DNA from: Pseudomonas frederiksbergensis
GTDB lineage: Bacteria; Pseudomonadota; Gammaproteobacteria; Pseudomonadales; Pseudomonadaceae
Direction of reading: 5' to 3'
DNA: 64,000 nucleotides
Assembly (NCBI RefSeq): GCF_003732275.1
Contig: NZ_MOBM01000039.1
Coordinates: 799,013-863,012, forward strand
Notes under the pieces: generated by a model
The model's database searches: none
What the model saw: the letters and a program-made list of their open reading frames with translations, nothing else
Told to the model about the DNA's origin: nothing
Position numbers and translations under genes: made by a program
In this document: piece after piece, positions 25,726-34,710 of the stretch
How the letters are laid out: every line of letters starts with the position of its first letter
Position numbering within the stretch: position 1 is the stretch's first letter

Positions 25726-26202
25726 ATGAGTACATCCATTTGCCCTTGCGGCAGCGGCACGCTGCTCGATGCCTGCTGCGGCCATTACCATGCCGGCCAT
25801 TCGGCCCCTAGCGCCGAAGTCTTGATGCGTTCGCGCTACAGCGCCTATGTACTGGGGCTGATCGACTATCTGGTGACGACCACTCTGCCCGCACAACAGG
25901 CCGGCCTGGATCGCCAGTCGATCAGCGACTGGAGCGCCCAAAGCACCTGGCTGGGCCTTGAGGTGGAAAGCGCCGAGGTCTTTGGCGGTCAGCCGGAGCA
26001 CGCTTTCGTCACCTTCACCGCTCGCTGGCACGACAGCAGCGGCGAACACAGTCACCGCGAACGTTCGTCATTCGTACAAAACGCCGGCCATTGGTACTTC
26101 ATCGATCCCACCGTGCCACTCAAGGCCGGGCGCAACGATGCGTGCCCGTGCGCCAGCGGGCAGAAGTTCAAGAAGTGTTGCGCGAGTTATTTCGGCGCTT
26201 GA
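25726..26202 (+). CDS. ychJ: YchJ family protein with two SEC-C zinc motifs
   Basis: A 158-residue UPF0225/YchJ protein. SEC-C-type zinc ligands occur at both ends: CPCGSGTLLDACCGHYH near the N-terminus and CPCASGQKFKKCC at the C-terminus, with the SNTF2-like centre (LMRSRYSAYVLG, FTARWHDSSGEHSHRERS, WYFID) between. The family is widespread and poorly understood. It follows the DUF6231 gene by four bases. Confidence 0.92.
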   Translation: MSTSICPCGSGTLLDACCGHYHAGHSAPSAEVLMRSRYSAYVLGLIDYLVTTTLPAQQAGLDRQSISDWSAQSTWLGLEVESAEVFGGQPEHAFVTFTARWHDSSGEHSHRERSSFVQNAGHWYFIDPTVPLKAGRNDACPCASGQKFKKCCASYFGA

Positions 26203-26215
26203 GTTGATCAACCGC

Positions 26216-26281
26216 AAAAAGATCGCAGCCTTCGGCAGCTCCTACGCGCCTATGGGCGCCGCGGAAGGCTGCGATCTTTTT
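26216..26281. repeat. REP pair, family B (also a strong hairpin)
   Basis: AAAAAGATCGCAGCCTT and its inverse AAGGCTGCGATCTTTTT flank a 30-base centre. Ending in T-tracts on both strands, it could also terminate transcription after ychJ. Confidence 0.85.
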
Positions 26282-26316
26282 AAGGCTAGACTGGGTCTCA
26301 AGGGAGATACCTCACC

Positions 26317-26802
26317 ATGACCCGTCAACGGCGCGCTTTACAGCTGCTCACCCTGCTCCTGTTTCTGGGGCTCGGCGGCTGCGCGTCGTGGTTCGGCGAC
26401 GACTTGCCGGAGCCACAAGTGCATCTGGTCAAGGTCGAGGTGGTCCGGGCCAAACTACTGGAGCAGAAGTTCCTGTTGCACTTTCGCGTCGACAATCCCA
26501 ATGACCAGGACCTGACGGTGCGCGCCCTGGAATATCGCATTCACCTCGGGGACATCCTGCTGGCCGAAGGTGAGCACGAACACTGGTTCACGGTCGGCCC
26601 CAAACGCAGCGCTTATTTTAAAGTGCCGATCCGCACCAACCTGTGGCCCAAGGTTCGGGAGCTGGTGAAACTGCTGAAAAAACCCGACCAACCGATTCCC
26701 TATCGTCTGGAAGGTGAACTGGAAACCGGTATATTCATCGCGCACTACGTGCACCTGGCGCGCAATGGCGTGATAATCGCCGCCGATTTAATTCCGGAGT
26801 GA
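26317..26802 (+). CDS. LEA14-like (type 2 LEA/WHy domain) lipoprotein
   Basis: A 161-residue lipoprotein: signal ending in LFLGLGGC, then a single LEA-2/WHy immunoglobulin-like domain whose hallmark is visible as LLHFRVDNPNDQDLTVRALEYRIHLGD. Related bacterial proteins are stress-linked envelope proteins. GGAG-like sequence (AAGGGAG) precedes the ATG. Its stop overlaps an alternative GTG of the next gene, so the pair is co-transcribed. Confidence 0.88.
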   Translation: MTRQRRALQLLTLLLFLGLGGCASWFGDDLPEPQVHLVKVEVVRAKLLEQKFLLHFRVDNPNDQDLTVRALEYRIHLGDILLAEGEHEHWFTVGPKRSAYFKVPIRTNLWPKVRELVKLLKKPDQPIPYRLEGELETGIFIAHYVHLARNGVIIAADLIPE

Positions 26803-26807
26803 CCCCG

Positions 26808-27017
26808 ATGACCCAGCAACCTCATGTCCATGGCCCTGACTGCAACCACGATCATGACCATCACGACCACCATGATCACGACCATGGCCATGTCCACGGC
26901 CCGAACTGCGGTCACGCCCACCAGGAACCGGTGCGCAACGCCCTGAAAGATGTCGGCCGCAACGACCCTTGCCCATGCGGCAACGGCAAGAAATTCAAGA
27001 AGTGCCACGGCGCTTGA
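26808..27017 (+). CDS. His-rich SEC-C zinc-motif protein
   Basis: A 69-residue protein. About 45 residues rich in His and Asp (HVHGPDCNHDHDHHDHHDHD, then HVHGPNCGHAHQ) are followed by a C-terminal SEC-C motif DPCPCGNGKKFKKCHG. The design is of a metal-handling protein: a chelating arm plus a zinc-binding knuckle like that of SecA. CGGAG at 26795-26799 supports the ATG at 26808 over the GTG at 26799. It follows the LEA14-like gene directly. Confidence 0.88.
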   Translation: MTQQPHVHGPDCNHDHDHHDHHDHDHGHVHGPNCGHAHQEPVRNALKDVGRNDPCPCGNGKKFKKCHGA

Positions 27018-27051
27018 TGCTTCGGGCGGATATCTTTTTCGCCTGTTGAAT

Positions 27052-27212
27052 CGCTATCGCGAGCAGGCTCGCTCCCACATTTGATCGGCGGTGCTCACAA
27101 TTTTGTGGTTCACAAAAGATCCCTGTGGGAGCGAGCCTGCTCGCGAAGACGGCGGCACATTCACTATCAATTTGGCCGTTAGACCGCTATCGCGAGCAAG
27201 CTCGCTCCCACA
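27052..27212. repeat. Cluster of three REP units, family A
   Basis: One inverted unit (27052-27079) lies 44 bases before an inward-facing pair (27124-27212). All are the GTGGGAGCGAGC type. The 200-base gap holds nothing else apparent. Confidence 0.88.
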
Positions 27213-27217
27213 GGTTT

Positions 27218-27775
27218 TCAGCCAGCCGTTAATATTTCTGCTGTGCCGACAACCGTCGCATACTCCCCATGCAAATTACCCAGCGACATCGCATGCACTT
27301 CCTCGGCTGAATGGGCGTTACCGAAAAAATCCGCCTTGTCGAAGGTAAAGCACGCATCCTGCGCAACCCACGCTTCAAACCCCAGACTCCCGGCCGTTCG
27401 CGCCGTGGACTCCACCGAATTGTTGGTCGCCACACCCACGATGATCAACTGATCGATCCCCTCCTCGCGCAAACGCGCTTCCAGCCCCGTCGAACAAAAG
27501 GCATCCGGCACCTGCTTCTGAATCAGCCACTCACCCATCGATGGTTGAAAACGCTCCTGAAATTCAACCCCCGATTGCTGCGGCCAGAACACTGAATCCT
27601 CTGAGCGGGACAGGTGCTGCACATGAATCACCGGCCGCCCGGTTCGGCGCCAATGTCCCAGCAATTCCAGGATGCGCTCTTCGGCTTGAGGGTTGTTTCG
27701 ACGACCCAGTTTGGGATGCAGGATGCCTTTTTGTTGATCGATGATGATCAGCGCTGCGTTTGTCTTGAGCTCCAT
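27218..27775 (-). CDS. Isochorismatase-like hydrolase lacking the usual cysteine
   Basis: A 185-residue isochorismatase-fold protein. The first catalytic Asp is in LIIIDQQKGIL and a Lys in WLIQKQVPDAF. At the third position, where cysteine hydrolases have TxxCV, it reads VATNNSVESTAR, so Ser replaces the nucleophile. The true start is MELKTN at 27775; the in-frame extension has no family character. It could act on isochorismate-like ethers, which do not need the cysteine, or on an unknown substrate. Confidence 0.87.
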   Translation of the reverse strand: MELKTNAALIIIDQQKGILHPKLGRRNNPQAEERILELLGHWRRTGRPVIHVQHLSRSEDSVFWPQQSGVEFQERFQPSMGEWLIQKQVPDAFCSTGLEARLREEGIDQLIIVGVATNNSVESTARTAGSLGFEAWVAQDACFTFDKADFFGNAHSAEEVHAMSLGNLHGEYATVVGTAEILTAG

Positions 27776-27921
27776 GCCGACTTTTCTCCTGCCGGGGCAT
27801 TGAATTCCCCGCACTTCAGCATCACCTCTTGCTACTGGCAAGCCATCAAACGCAAACAGGACGATCTGATGCCGACGGTCGCTGTCCGTACCTGACGATG
27901 TCTCTTGATTTGGAGTACTTC

Positions 27922-28566
27922 ATGATCGACTTGTATTACTGGACCACCCCAAATGGCCACAAGATTTCGATATTCCTGGAAGAAGCCGGCCTGCCGTACA
28001 ACGTTTACCCGATCAACATCAGCCAGAATGACCAATTCAAACCCGAGTTCCTGAAGATCTCGCCGAACAACAAAATCCCGGCCATCGTCGATCATGAGCC
28101 GGCCGATGGCGGCGCTCCACTGTCGCTGTTCGAGTCGGGGGCTATTCTGCTGTACCTGGCGGAGAAAACCGGCAAGTTCCTGCCCAAAGACCTGCGCGGG
28201 CGCCAGCAAGCGCTGCAATGGCTGTTCTGGCAGATGGGTGGCCTGGGGCCGATGGCCGGGCAGAATCATCATTTCAGCCAATTCGCACCGGAAAAAATCC
28301 CTTACGCGATCAAGCGCTACATCGACGAAACGGCCCGTCTCTACGGGGTGCTAGACAAGCAACTGGCCAACAATGAATTTGTTGCCGGCAGCGAATACAG
28401 CATTGCCGACATGGCGATCTACCCGTGGATCGTTTCTCACAAATGGCAGAGCCAGAACCTGGAAGACTTCCCCAACGTGCTGCGTTGGTTCAACCACATC
28501 CAGAACCGCCCGGCGACGGTGAAGGCGTATGCGCTAGTGGCAAAGATTAATCCACCGAAATCCTGA
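27922..28566 (+). CDS. Glutathione S-transferase, YfcG/YghU-like
   Basis: A 214-residue GST very like E. coli YfcG: N-terminal thioredoxin-like domain with DLYYWTTPNGHKISIFLEEAGL, NNKIPAIVD and LFESGAILLYLAEKTG, then the helical domain (SIADMAIYPWI). YfcG-type enzymes act as glutathione-dependent disulfide-bond reductases. TGGAG lies six bases before the ATG. In P. aeruginosa a GST gene also neighbours quiP. Confidence 0.92.
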   Translation: MIDLYYWTTPNGHKISIFLEEAGLPYNVYPINISQNDQFKPEFLKISPNNKIPAIVDHEPADGGAPLSLFESGAILLYLAEKTGKFLPKDLRGRQQALQWLFWQMGGLGPMAGQNHHFSQFAPEKIPYAIKRYIDETARLYGVLDKQLANNEFVAGSEYSIADMAIYPWIVSHKWQSQNLEDFPNVLRWFNHIQNRPATVKAYALVAKINPPKS

Positions 28567-28571
28567 TAGAG

Positions 28572-28655
28572 AAAGATCAAAAGATCGCACCCTTCGGCAG
28601 CTCCTACAGGGGATCGGCGTACACCCGTAGGAGCTGCCGAAGGCTGCGATCTTTT
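28572..28655. repeat. REP pair, family B, outward-facing
   Basis: AAAGATCGCACCCTTCGGCA...CTCCTAC is followed by CGTAGGAGCTGCCGAAGGCT, so the units point away from each other, the opposite of the pair at 5814. Confidence 0.85.
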
Positions 28656-28737
28656 GGGTTTAACAATTAAATCCCGAAATAAGATCTGTACCCCGCTTGC
28701 GCGGCCACCTCCTGCTCACTAACGTAGCGCCTTTATT

Positions 28738-28895
28738 GTGCCCCGCCTCGGAAGTCCGTTCAGTTTTGGCGAGTGGCTAATGTTGTCAGGCAAGGCGCCG
28801 CGACGAGTCATAGCCCGCTATGGCGAGGAGCGGCAACGCAGTCTGACGACATTAGACGCCGTCAACACTGAACAGCGACTTTCGAGGCGGGGCAC
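28738..28895. mobile_element. 158-bp long-hairpin element, MITE-like
   Basis: The whole segment is one long imperfect inverted repeat. The ends GTGCCCCGCCTCG and CGAGGCGGGGCAC are perfectly complementary; further in, TTCAGTTTTGGCG mirrors CGTCAACACTGAA, CTAATGTTGTCAG mirrors CTGACGACATTAG, and the apex is CATAG-CCCG-CTATG at 28809-28822. No protein-coding signal is seen. Its size and symmetry suggest a non-autonomous mobile element or a structured RNA. It ends 24 bases before the acylase start. Confidence 0.7.
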
Positions 28896-28919
28896 CACTA
28901 CCCCCGCAGGAGCTTTGCC

Positions 28920-31370
28920 ATGGCCTCGCCAGCCCTCACACATTTACTTCCCCGGTTCGGCGTTGCCGCAGCAGTGGCCAGTGTTTTGAGCCTGACTGGT
29001 TGTCAGACCTGGAACACCCAGGACACCCTCCCGCAGACCTCCGGCGTGCAACCGCTCAAGGGTCTGGCGCAGAATGTTTCGATTCGACGCAACGCCATGG
29101 GCATGCCGCTGATTGAGAGCAACAGCTTCCACGATGCACTGTTCACCCTCGGCTACGTTCACGCCAGCGACCGCATTACGCAAATGGTCACTCTGCGTTT
29201 GCTGGCCCAGGGCCGTCTGGCGGAGATGTCCGGTTCGGACCTGCTCGATGCCGACCGCTACATGCGTGCAGTCAATCTGAAGAAAAGCGCGGGTGAGCTG
29301 TACAAGGCCTCTTCGCCGCGCCTCAAACGTTTCTTCGAAGTCTATGCCCGTGGGGTCAACGCCTACCTGTTCCGCTACCGCGACAAACTGCCTGCGGACC
29401 TCGCGGCCACTGGCTACAAACCGGAATACTGGAAACCTGAAGATTCAGCGCTGATTTTCTGCCTGCTGAATTTCAGTCAATCGGCGAACCTGCCGGAAGA
29501 AATCTCCTTATTGATGCTGGCCCAGACCGTCAGTACCGACAAGCTGGCGTGGCTTGCGCCGTCCGCACCCGATGAAAAACTGCCGGTCGCTGAAGCCGAA
29601 AAACTTCAGGGCATCAAGCTCAACGGGCAAATCCCGGGGCTGAGCGAAATCAATAAAGCCACGGGCCAACTGTCCGACCTGAACTTGTTGGGGGCCACGT
29701 CTTCGAACAACTGGGCGATCGCTCCGCAACGCAGTCGCAGCAGCAAAAGCCTGCTGGCCAGCGACAGTCATGGGCCGCTGGGCGTGCCGTCACTGTTCAG
29801 TTACGTGCAGATTCGCGCGCCGAAATACCAGGCCTCCGGCGTGACCATTGCCGGGTTACCCATGGTGCTCGGTGGTTTTAACGGCAAAGTGGCGTGGAGC
29901 ATGACCACGGTCATGGGCGACAACCAGGACCTGTTCCTGGAAAAAATCAAACGTCAGGGCAATGGCCTTTCCTACGAAGTCAGCGGCAAATGGCAGCCGG
30001 CGATCGTGCGCAACGAAACCTACTTCGTCAAAGGCCAGAAGCCGATTCGCGAAGCGGTGTACGAAACCCGCCACGGGCCGTTGCTCAACAGCGCCCAAGG
30101 CACCGCGTTGGCGAATGGTTTCGGCCTGGCCTTGCAGACGCCGAACTTCACCGATGACAAAACCCTGGACGCCTTTTTCGATCTGTCTCGAGCGCAGAGC
30201 GTCGAGAAAGCCTCGGACGCCAGCCGTGAAGTACGCGCCATTGCGCTGAATCTGGTGTTTGCCGATGCCAGCAATATCGGCTGGCAAGTCACCGGTCGCT
30301 ACCCGAACCGTCGCGAAGGCGAAGGCTTGCTGCCATCGCCGGGTTGGGAAGGTCGCTATGACTGGGACGGTTACGCCGACCCGATGCTCCATCCGTATGA
30401 CCAGGACCCGGCCCAAGGCTGGCTCGGCACCGCCAACCAGCGGGTCATTCCCCATGGCTACGGCATGCAGCTGTCCAACTCCTGGTCGGCGCCGGAGCGC
30501 GGCGAACGCATGGCCGAACTGGCGGGCGTGGGCAAACACGACACGCGTAGCCTGATCGCCATGCAATACGATCAGACCACCACCTTCGCCGCCAAGCTGA
30601 AGAAGGTGTTTGAAGCGCCGGGCATGGCTCAGCCACTCAAACAGGCCATCGAAGCGCTGCCGGAGGCTGATCGCGGCAAGGCGCGCGAGGCTTACACGCG
30701 CTTGATGGCTTTCGACGGCAAACTCAGCCCGACCTCCGCCGACGCGGCGATCTACGAGCTGTTCCTGCAGGAAAGCACTAAGCAGATTTTCCTCGACGAA
30801 CTCGGCCCGGAAAGCACCCCGGCGTGGAAAGCCTTTATCGCCAACGGCAAGTTGTCTTACGCGGCGCAGGCTGATCATCTGCTGGGCCGTGAGGACAGTC
30901 CGTTCTGGGACGATCTGCGCACCCCGCAGAAAGAAGACAAACCGACGATCCTCGCCCGTAGCCTGGCGGCCGCGATCAGCGCGGGTGACAGCCAGTTGGG
31001 TGGCGATCACAAAGCCTGGCAGTGGGGCAAACTGCATCGCTACGAGTGGAAGAACGCCAGTGGCCAGACCGTGCGCGGTCCGCTGCCAGCCGGCGGCGAC
31101 CACACCACGCTCAACACCGCCGCGTTCACCTGGGGTCAGGACTTCAACACCACGCTGGCGCCGGCCATGCGCTTTATCGTCGATTTCGGCCAGGCCGAAC
31201 CGCTGATGGGCCAGAACGGTACCGGTCAATCCGGCAACCCGGCCAGCCCGCACTATCTCGACAGCGTCGATCCATGGCTCAAGGGGCAATACATGAGCCT
31301 GCCAATGCAGCCGCAGAACTTTGACAAGGTGTATGGCAAGACGCGGTTGACGCTGACGCCTGGCAAGTAA
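28920..31370 (+). CDS. quiP: Penicillin-acylase family protein, QuiP-type acyl-homoserine lactone acylase
   Basis: An 816-residue Ntn-hydrolase precursor. The N-terminus has a hydrophobic export segment with a lipobox-like LSLTGC. The alpha chain region contains LFTLGYVHASDRITQM, and autoprocessing is expected before the serine in GATSSNNWAIAP, which becomes the beta-chain N-terminal nucleophile; HGPLGVPS, TTVMGDNQDLFLE and the C-terminal WGKLHRYEW segment follow the family. P. aeruginosa QuiP removes acyl chains from long-chain AHL signals; here substrate is inferred. An AGGAG site precedes the ATG. Confidence 0.85.
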   Translation: MASPALTHLLPRFGVAAAVASVLSLTGCQTWNTQDTLPQTSGVQPLKGLAQNVSIRRNAMGMPLIESNSFHDALFTLGYVHASDRITQMVTLRLLAQGRLAEMSGSDLLDADRYMRAVNLKKSAGELYKASSPRLKRFFEVYARGVNAYLFRYRDKLPADLAATGYKPEYWKPEDSALIFCLLNFSQSANLPEEISLLMLAQTVSTDKLAWLAPSAPDEKLPVAEAEKLQGIKLNGQIPGLSEINKATGQLSDLNLLGATSSNNWAIAPQRSRSSKSLLASDSHGPLGVPSLFSYVQIRAPKYQASGVTIAGLPMVLGGFNGKVAWSMTTVMGDNQDLFLEKIKRQGNGLSYEVSGKWQPAIVRNETYFVKGQKPIREAVYETRHGPLLNSAQGTALANGFGLALQTPNFTDDKTLDAFFDLSRAQSVEKASDASREVRAIALNLVFADASNIGWQVTGRYPNRREGEGLLPSPGWEGRYDWDGYADPMLHPYDQDPAQGWLGTANQRVIPHGYGMQLSNSWSAPERGERMAELAGVGKHDTRSLIAMQYDQTTTFAAKLKKVFEAPGMAQPLKQAIEALPEADRGKAREAYTRLMAFDGKLSPTSADAAIYELFLQESTKQIFLDELGPESTPAWKAFIANGKLSYAAQADHLLGREDSPFWDDLRTPQKEDKPTILARSLAAAISAGDSQLGGDHKAWQWGKLHRYEWKNASGQTVRGPLPAGGDHTTLNTAAFTWGQDFNTTLAPAMRFIVDFGQAEPLMGQNGTGQSGNPASPHYLDSVDPWLKGQYMSLPMQPQNFDKVYGKTRLTLTPGK

Positions 31371-31376
31371 CCTCGA

Positions 31377-31528
31377 GTGGGACCGGGATTGCTCGCGAAA
31401 GCATGCTGCCGGTCCCATTGTTGTTGAATGTACCGCCGTCTTCGCGAGCAAGCCCGCTCCCACATTTGATCGCATTCTTTCTGACAGAACTCGATTAAAT
31501 GTGGGAGCGAGCCTGCTCGCGATAGCGG
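31377..31528. repeat. REP cluster, family A (degenerate pair plus single unit)
   Basis: A pair at 31377-31464, with a diverged left unit (GTGGGACCGGGATTGCTCGC), is followed by a single forward unit at 31500-31528. Confidence 0.85.
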
Positions 31529-31622
31529 CCTGTTTAACCCCACCATCCTTCCTTGAAAAAAATAGAACTTCTCGCCACGCGCAAACCTCCTAGCTAACAG
31601 GCCTCTCCATTTGGGTAACAAT

Positions 31623-32654
31623 ATGGACCTTGTTATCGCCCGTCCTGAAGGTTTGTACTGCCCGCCTGGTGATTTCTATATCGATCCATGGCAGCCGGTC
31701 GAACGCTCGGTCATCACCCATGCCCACAGCGACCATGCTCGCCGTGGCAATCAACATTATCTGGCGGCGGCATCGGGTGCAGGCATTCTGCGCGCGCGCC
31801 TGGGCCAGGACATCAATCTGCAAACCTTGCCCTATGGCGAGCAGTTGCTGCACCGCGGCGTAAAACTGAGTTTCCACCCTGCGGGCCATGTACTCGGCTC
31901 GGCCCAGATACGACTGGAATACGGCGGTGAGGTCTGGGTCGCCTCGGGGGATTACAAGACCGAGCCCGACGGCACCTGTGCGCCGTTCGAGCCGGTGCGC
32001 TGTCACACGTTCATCACAGAATCGACGTTCGGCCTGCCGATTTACCGCTGGCAATCCCAGACGCAAATCTTTGCCGAGATCAATCAGTGGTGGCAGACCA
32101 ACGCCGCAGTCGACAAAACCAGCGTGCTGCTCTGCTACGCCTTCGGCAAGGCACAGCGGATTCTCCATGGCATCGATGCCAGCCTCGGCCCCATTCTGGT
32201 ACATGGCGCGGTTGAACCCATCAATCGGATTTATCGCGAGAGCGGCATCTATTTACCGCCAACGATCTATTCCGGCGAAGTAAAAAAACATGACCCGATG
32301 ATGCGCAAGGCCTTGGTCCTCGCACCACCTTCGGCTGGCGCCAGCCCCTGGATACGGCGTTTCGGTGACTACAGCGATGGCTTCGCCAGCGGTTGGATGC
32401 GATTGCGCGGGACACGGCGGCGGCGCGGCGTGGACCGCGGTTTCGTGCTGTCCGATCACGCCGACTGGCCCGGCCTGCTCTGGGCCATCGAACAAACCGG
32501 AGCCGAACGCGTGATCGTCACCCATGGTTCAATCGGGGTGTTGGTGCGCCATCTGCGCGAACTAGGCCTCGATGCCATGAGTTTCAGCACCGAATACGGC
32601 GATGATGAAGACACCACAGTTCTCGAACCCGAGGGCGCCGAGGTGCTGGCATGA
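31623..32654 (+). CDS. Ligase-associated DNA exonuclease (MBL/beta-CASP)
   Basis: A 343-residue metallo-beta-lactamase-fold protein related to CPSF73/SNM1 nucleases. The zinc motif HAHSDHARRG is near residue 37, GHVLGSAQI and SGDYKTEPDG follow, and the beta-CASP histidine region is FVLSDHADWPGL. The family is regularly encoded next to an ATP-dependent DNA ligase, as here, where the stop overlaps the ligase ATG. The ATG at 31623 is preferred to a TTG at 31611. Likely role: trimming DNA ends before ligation. Confidence 0.93.
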   Translation: MDLVIARPEGLYCPPGDFYIDPWQPVERSVITHAHSDHARRGNQHYLAAASGAGILRARLGQDINLQTLPYGEQLLHRGVKLSFHPAGHVLGSAQIRLEYGGEVWVASGDYKTEPDGTCAPFEPVRCHTFITESTFGLPIYRWQSQTQIFAEINQWWQTNAAVDKTSVLLCYAFGKAQRILHGIDASLGPILVHGAVEPINRIYRESGIYLPPTIYSGEVKKHDPMMRKALVLAPPSAGASPWIRRFGDYSDGFASGWMRLRGTRRRRGVDRGFVLSDHADWPGLLWAIEQTGAERVIVTHGSIGVLVRHLRELGLDAMSFSTEYGDDEDTTVLEPEGAEVLA

Positions 32655-34339
32655 AAGCCTTCGCCGACTTGTATGCCGAACTCGATGCCACCACCTCGAG
32701 CAACGCCAAACTGACGGCGATGCAGAACTATTTCGCCCAAGCCTCGCTCGAAGATGCCGCCTGGGCGGTGTACTTTCTGTCCGGTGGACGACCTCGGCAA
32801 TTGGTGCCGGTACGAATGCTGCGGGAAATGGCAACAGCGTTTTCCGGACTCTCGCCCTGGTTGTTCGAAGAAAGTTATCAGGCCGTCGGTGATCTGGCGG
32901 AAACCATCTCGCTGGTGCTGCCCGAAACGCGCCACACATCGACCGACGGGCTGGCGGTGTGGATTGAAGACAAACTGCTGCCGCTGCGTAACGCGCCTGC
33001 GCAGACCCTCGCCGAATGCTTGCCCGCCCTGTGGGCACAACTGGATCGCCAAAGCCTGATGCTCTGCATCAAATTGATCACTGGCAGTTTCCGTGTCGGT
33101 GTCTCCAAGTTGCTGGTTACCCGCGCCCTGGCGGCGATGGCTGGGCTAGACAGCAAACGCGTGGCCCAGCGGCTGGTGGGTTACACCGATCTGTCTAACC
33201 GCCCAAGCGCCGCCAGTTACCTGAAGCTGATCGCCCCCGAATCACCCAATGAGCATGCCCAACGGGGTGGCCAGCCGTACCCGTTTTTCCTTGCCCATGG
33301 GTTGTCGCACCCGGTCGAGCAGTTCGACGCCCTGCTCGGGCCGGCCAGTGAGTGGCAGGTGGAATGGAAGTGGGACGGCATCCGCGCTCAAGTGGTCAAG
33401 CGCGATGGGCGCTTGTGGATCTGGTCGCGAGGTGAAGAACTGGTGACTGAACGCTTCCCCGAACTGGAGAGCCTGGTCCATGACTTACCCGATGGCACGG
33501 TGATCGACGGTGAAATCGTCGCCTGGAAAGCCGCGCAACCGTCTACCGAGGATGCCTTCGACGCGCAATCGCTATCGTCTCCTTCAGTGCAGCCTTTCGC
33601 CCTGTTGCAACAGCGGATCGGCCGTAAAATGCTGAGCAAAAAAATCCTCGATGAGGTGCCCGTGGTCATCCAGGCCTACGACTTACTGGAATGGCAGGGT
33701 GAGGATTGGCGTAACCAGACTCAAGTCACGCGCCGCACTCAGCTGGAGCAACTCATCCTCACCTGCGCAAACCCGGTGTTACTGAGCTCGCCCGTGCTGA
33801 CCGGTGAAGACTGGTTCGACCTCGCCCGCCAACGAGAGGCCTCCCGCAGACTGGGCGTCGAAGGCATGATGATCAAGGCCCGCGATGCGCTGTATGGCGT
33901 CGGACGGACCAAGGACATGGGCGTGTGGTGGAAATGGAAAGTCGACCCGTTCAGCGTCGATGCGGTGCTGATCTATGCCCAACAGGGTCATGGCCGTCGG
34001 GCCAGTCTCTACACTGATTACACCTTCGCTGTGTGGGACGGCCCACCCTCTGCCCGCGAGCGAACGCTGGTGCCTTTCGCCAAGGCTTACTCCGGGTTGA
34101 CTGACGAAGAAATGCGTCAGGTCGACAGCATCGTACGCAAGACCACGGTGGAAAAATTCGGACCGATGAGCAGTGTGAAGCCGACCCTGGTGTTTGAGCT
34201 GGGATTCGAGGGCATTGCCCTGTCGAAACGGCACAAGAGCGGAATTGCTGTGCGGTTTCCGAGGATGCTGCGTTGGCGGCAGGACAAGTCGGTGGAGGAC
34301 GCTGACAGCCTGGCGACATTGCAGGATTTGCTCACCTGA
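32651..34339 (+). CDS. ATP-dependent DNA ligase
   Basis: A 562-residue ATP-dependent ligase with an N-terminal DNA-binding domain (about 1-200), the adenylation domain with nucleophile Lys240 in EWKWDGIR, motif DGEIVAW, motif EGMMIKARDALYG and the C-terminal OB-domain motif WWKWKVDPFSVDAVLIYAQ. It overlaps the exonuclease stop (ATGA), so the two are coupled. This is the LigB-like repair ligase class, distinct from LigD; the DEXH helicase and PdeM phosphoesterase that often follow are absent here. Confidence 0.94.
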   Translation: MKAFADLYAELDATTSSNAKLTAMQNYFAQASLEDAAWAVYFLSGGRPRQLVPVRMLREMATAFSGLSPWLFEESYQAVGDLAETISLVLPETRHTSTDGLAVWIEDKLLPLRNAPAQTLAECLPALWAQLDRQSLMLCIKLITGSFRVGVSKLLVTRALAAMAGLDSKRVAQRLVGYTDLSNRPSAASYLKLIAPESPNEHAQRGGQPYPFFLAHGLSHPVEQFDALLGPASEWQVEWKWDGIRAQVVKRDGRLWIWSRGEELVTERFPELESLVHDLPDGTVIDGEIVAWKAAQPSTEDAFDAQSLSSPSVQPFALLQQRIGRKMLSKKILDEVPVVIQAYDLLEWQGEDWRNQTQVTRRTQLEQLILTCANPVLLSSPVLTGEDWFDLARQREASRRLGVEGMMIKARDALYGVGRTKDMGVWWKWKVDPFSVDAVLIYAQQGHGRRASLYTDYTFAVWDGPPSARERTLVPFAKAYSGLTDEEMRQVDSIVRKTTVEKFGPMSSVKPTLVFELGFEGIALSKRHKSGIAVRFPRMLRWRQDKSVEDADSLATLQDLLT

Positions 34340-34383
34340 CCTGATCCTGCTGCCCCAATGCAGGTCAGTGAAGTTGCAGAACC

Positions 34384-34473
34384 TGTGGGGGCGGGCTTGC
34401 TCGCGAAAGCGGTGTGCCCGGCAACATTAATGTCGACTGACACGCCCTCTTCGCGAGCAAGCCCGCTCCCACA
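34384..34473. repeat. REPIN, family A
   Basis: Inward-facing pair. The gap from 34340 to 34710 holds this element and about 235 bases of transporter promoter region, in which I see no gene and no convincing promoter consensus. Confidence 0.88.
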
Positions 34474-34710
34474 TGGATTGTGGCTTAACTGATCAGGCAT
34501 TAGGCTCCCCACACTTGGCACCACCCTGGCGCAAGAATCTGGCGATGCCCGTTTTCGTGCATAGATCGCGCTTTGCCACTTCTTGTATTACCTTTTAAAC
34601 GCTTGTTCGGGACTCTGGTTCGGAAATTGCTACTTTTAATAGGTCTTACGCTTTCCAGTAACAGTACTTCTGCGCCACAAGCGCTCATATTGGTTCTTAG
34701 GGATTGAATA

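Noticed and set aside
28738..28989. Short plus-strand frame inside the 158-bp hairpin element running into quiP
   Set aside because: It exists only because the hairpin is GC-rich; no ribosome site and the frame is not that of the acylase.
29856..31475. 539-codon minus-strand frame opposite quiP
   Set aside because: Antisense frame of the acylase; starts inside a REP cluster and has no recognisable domain.
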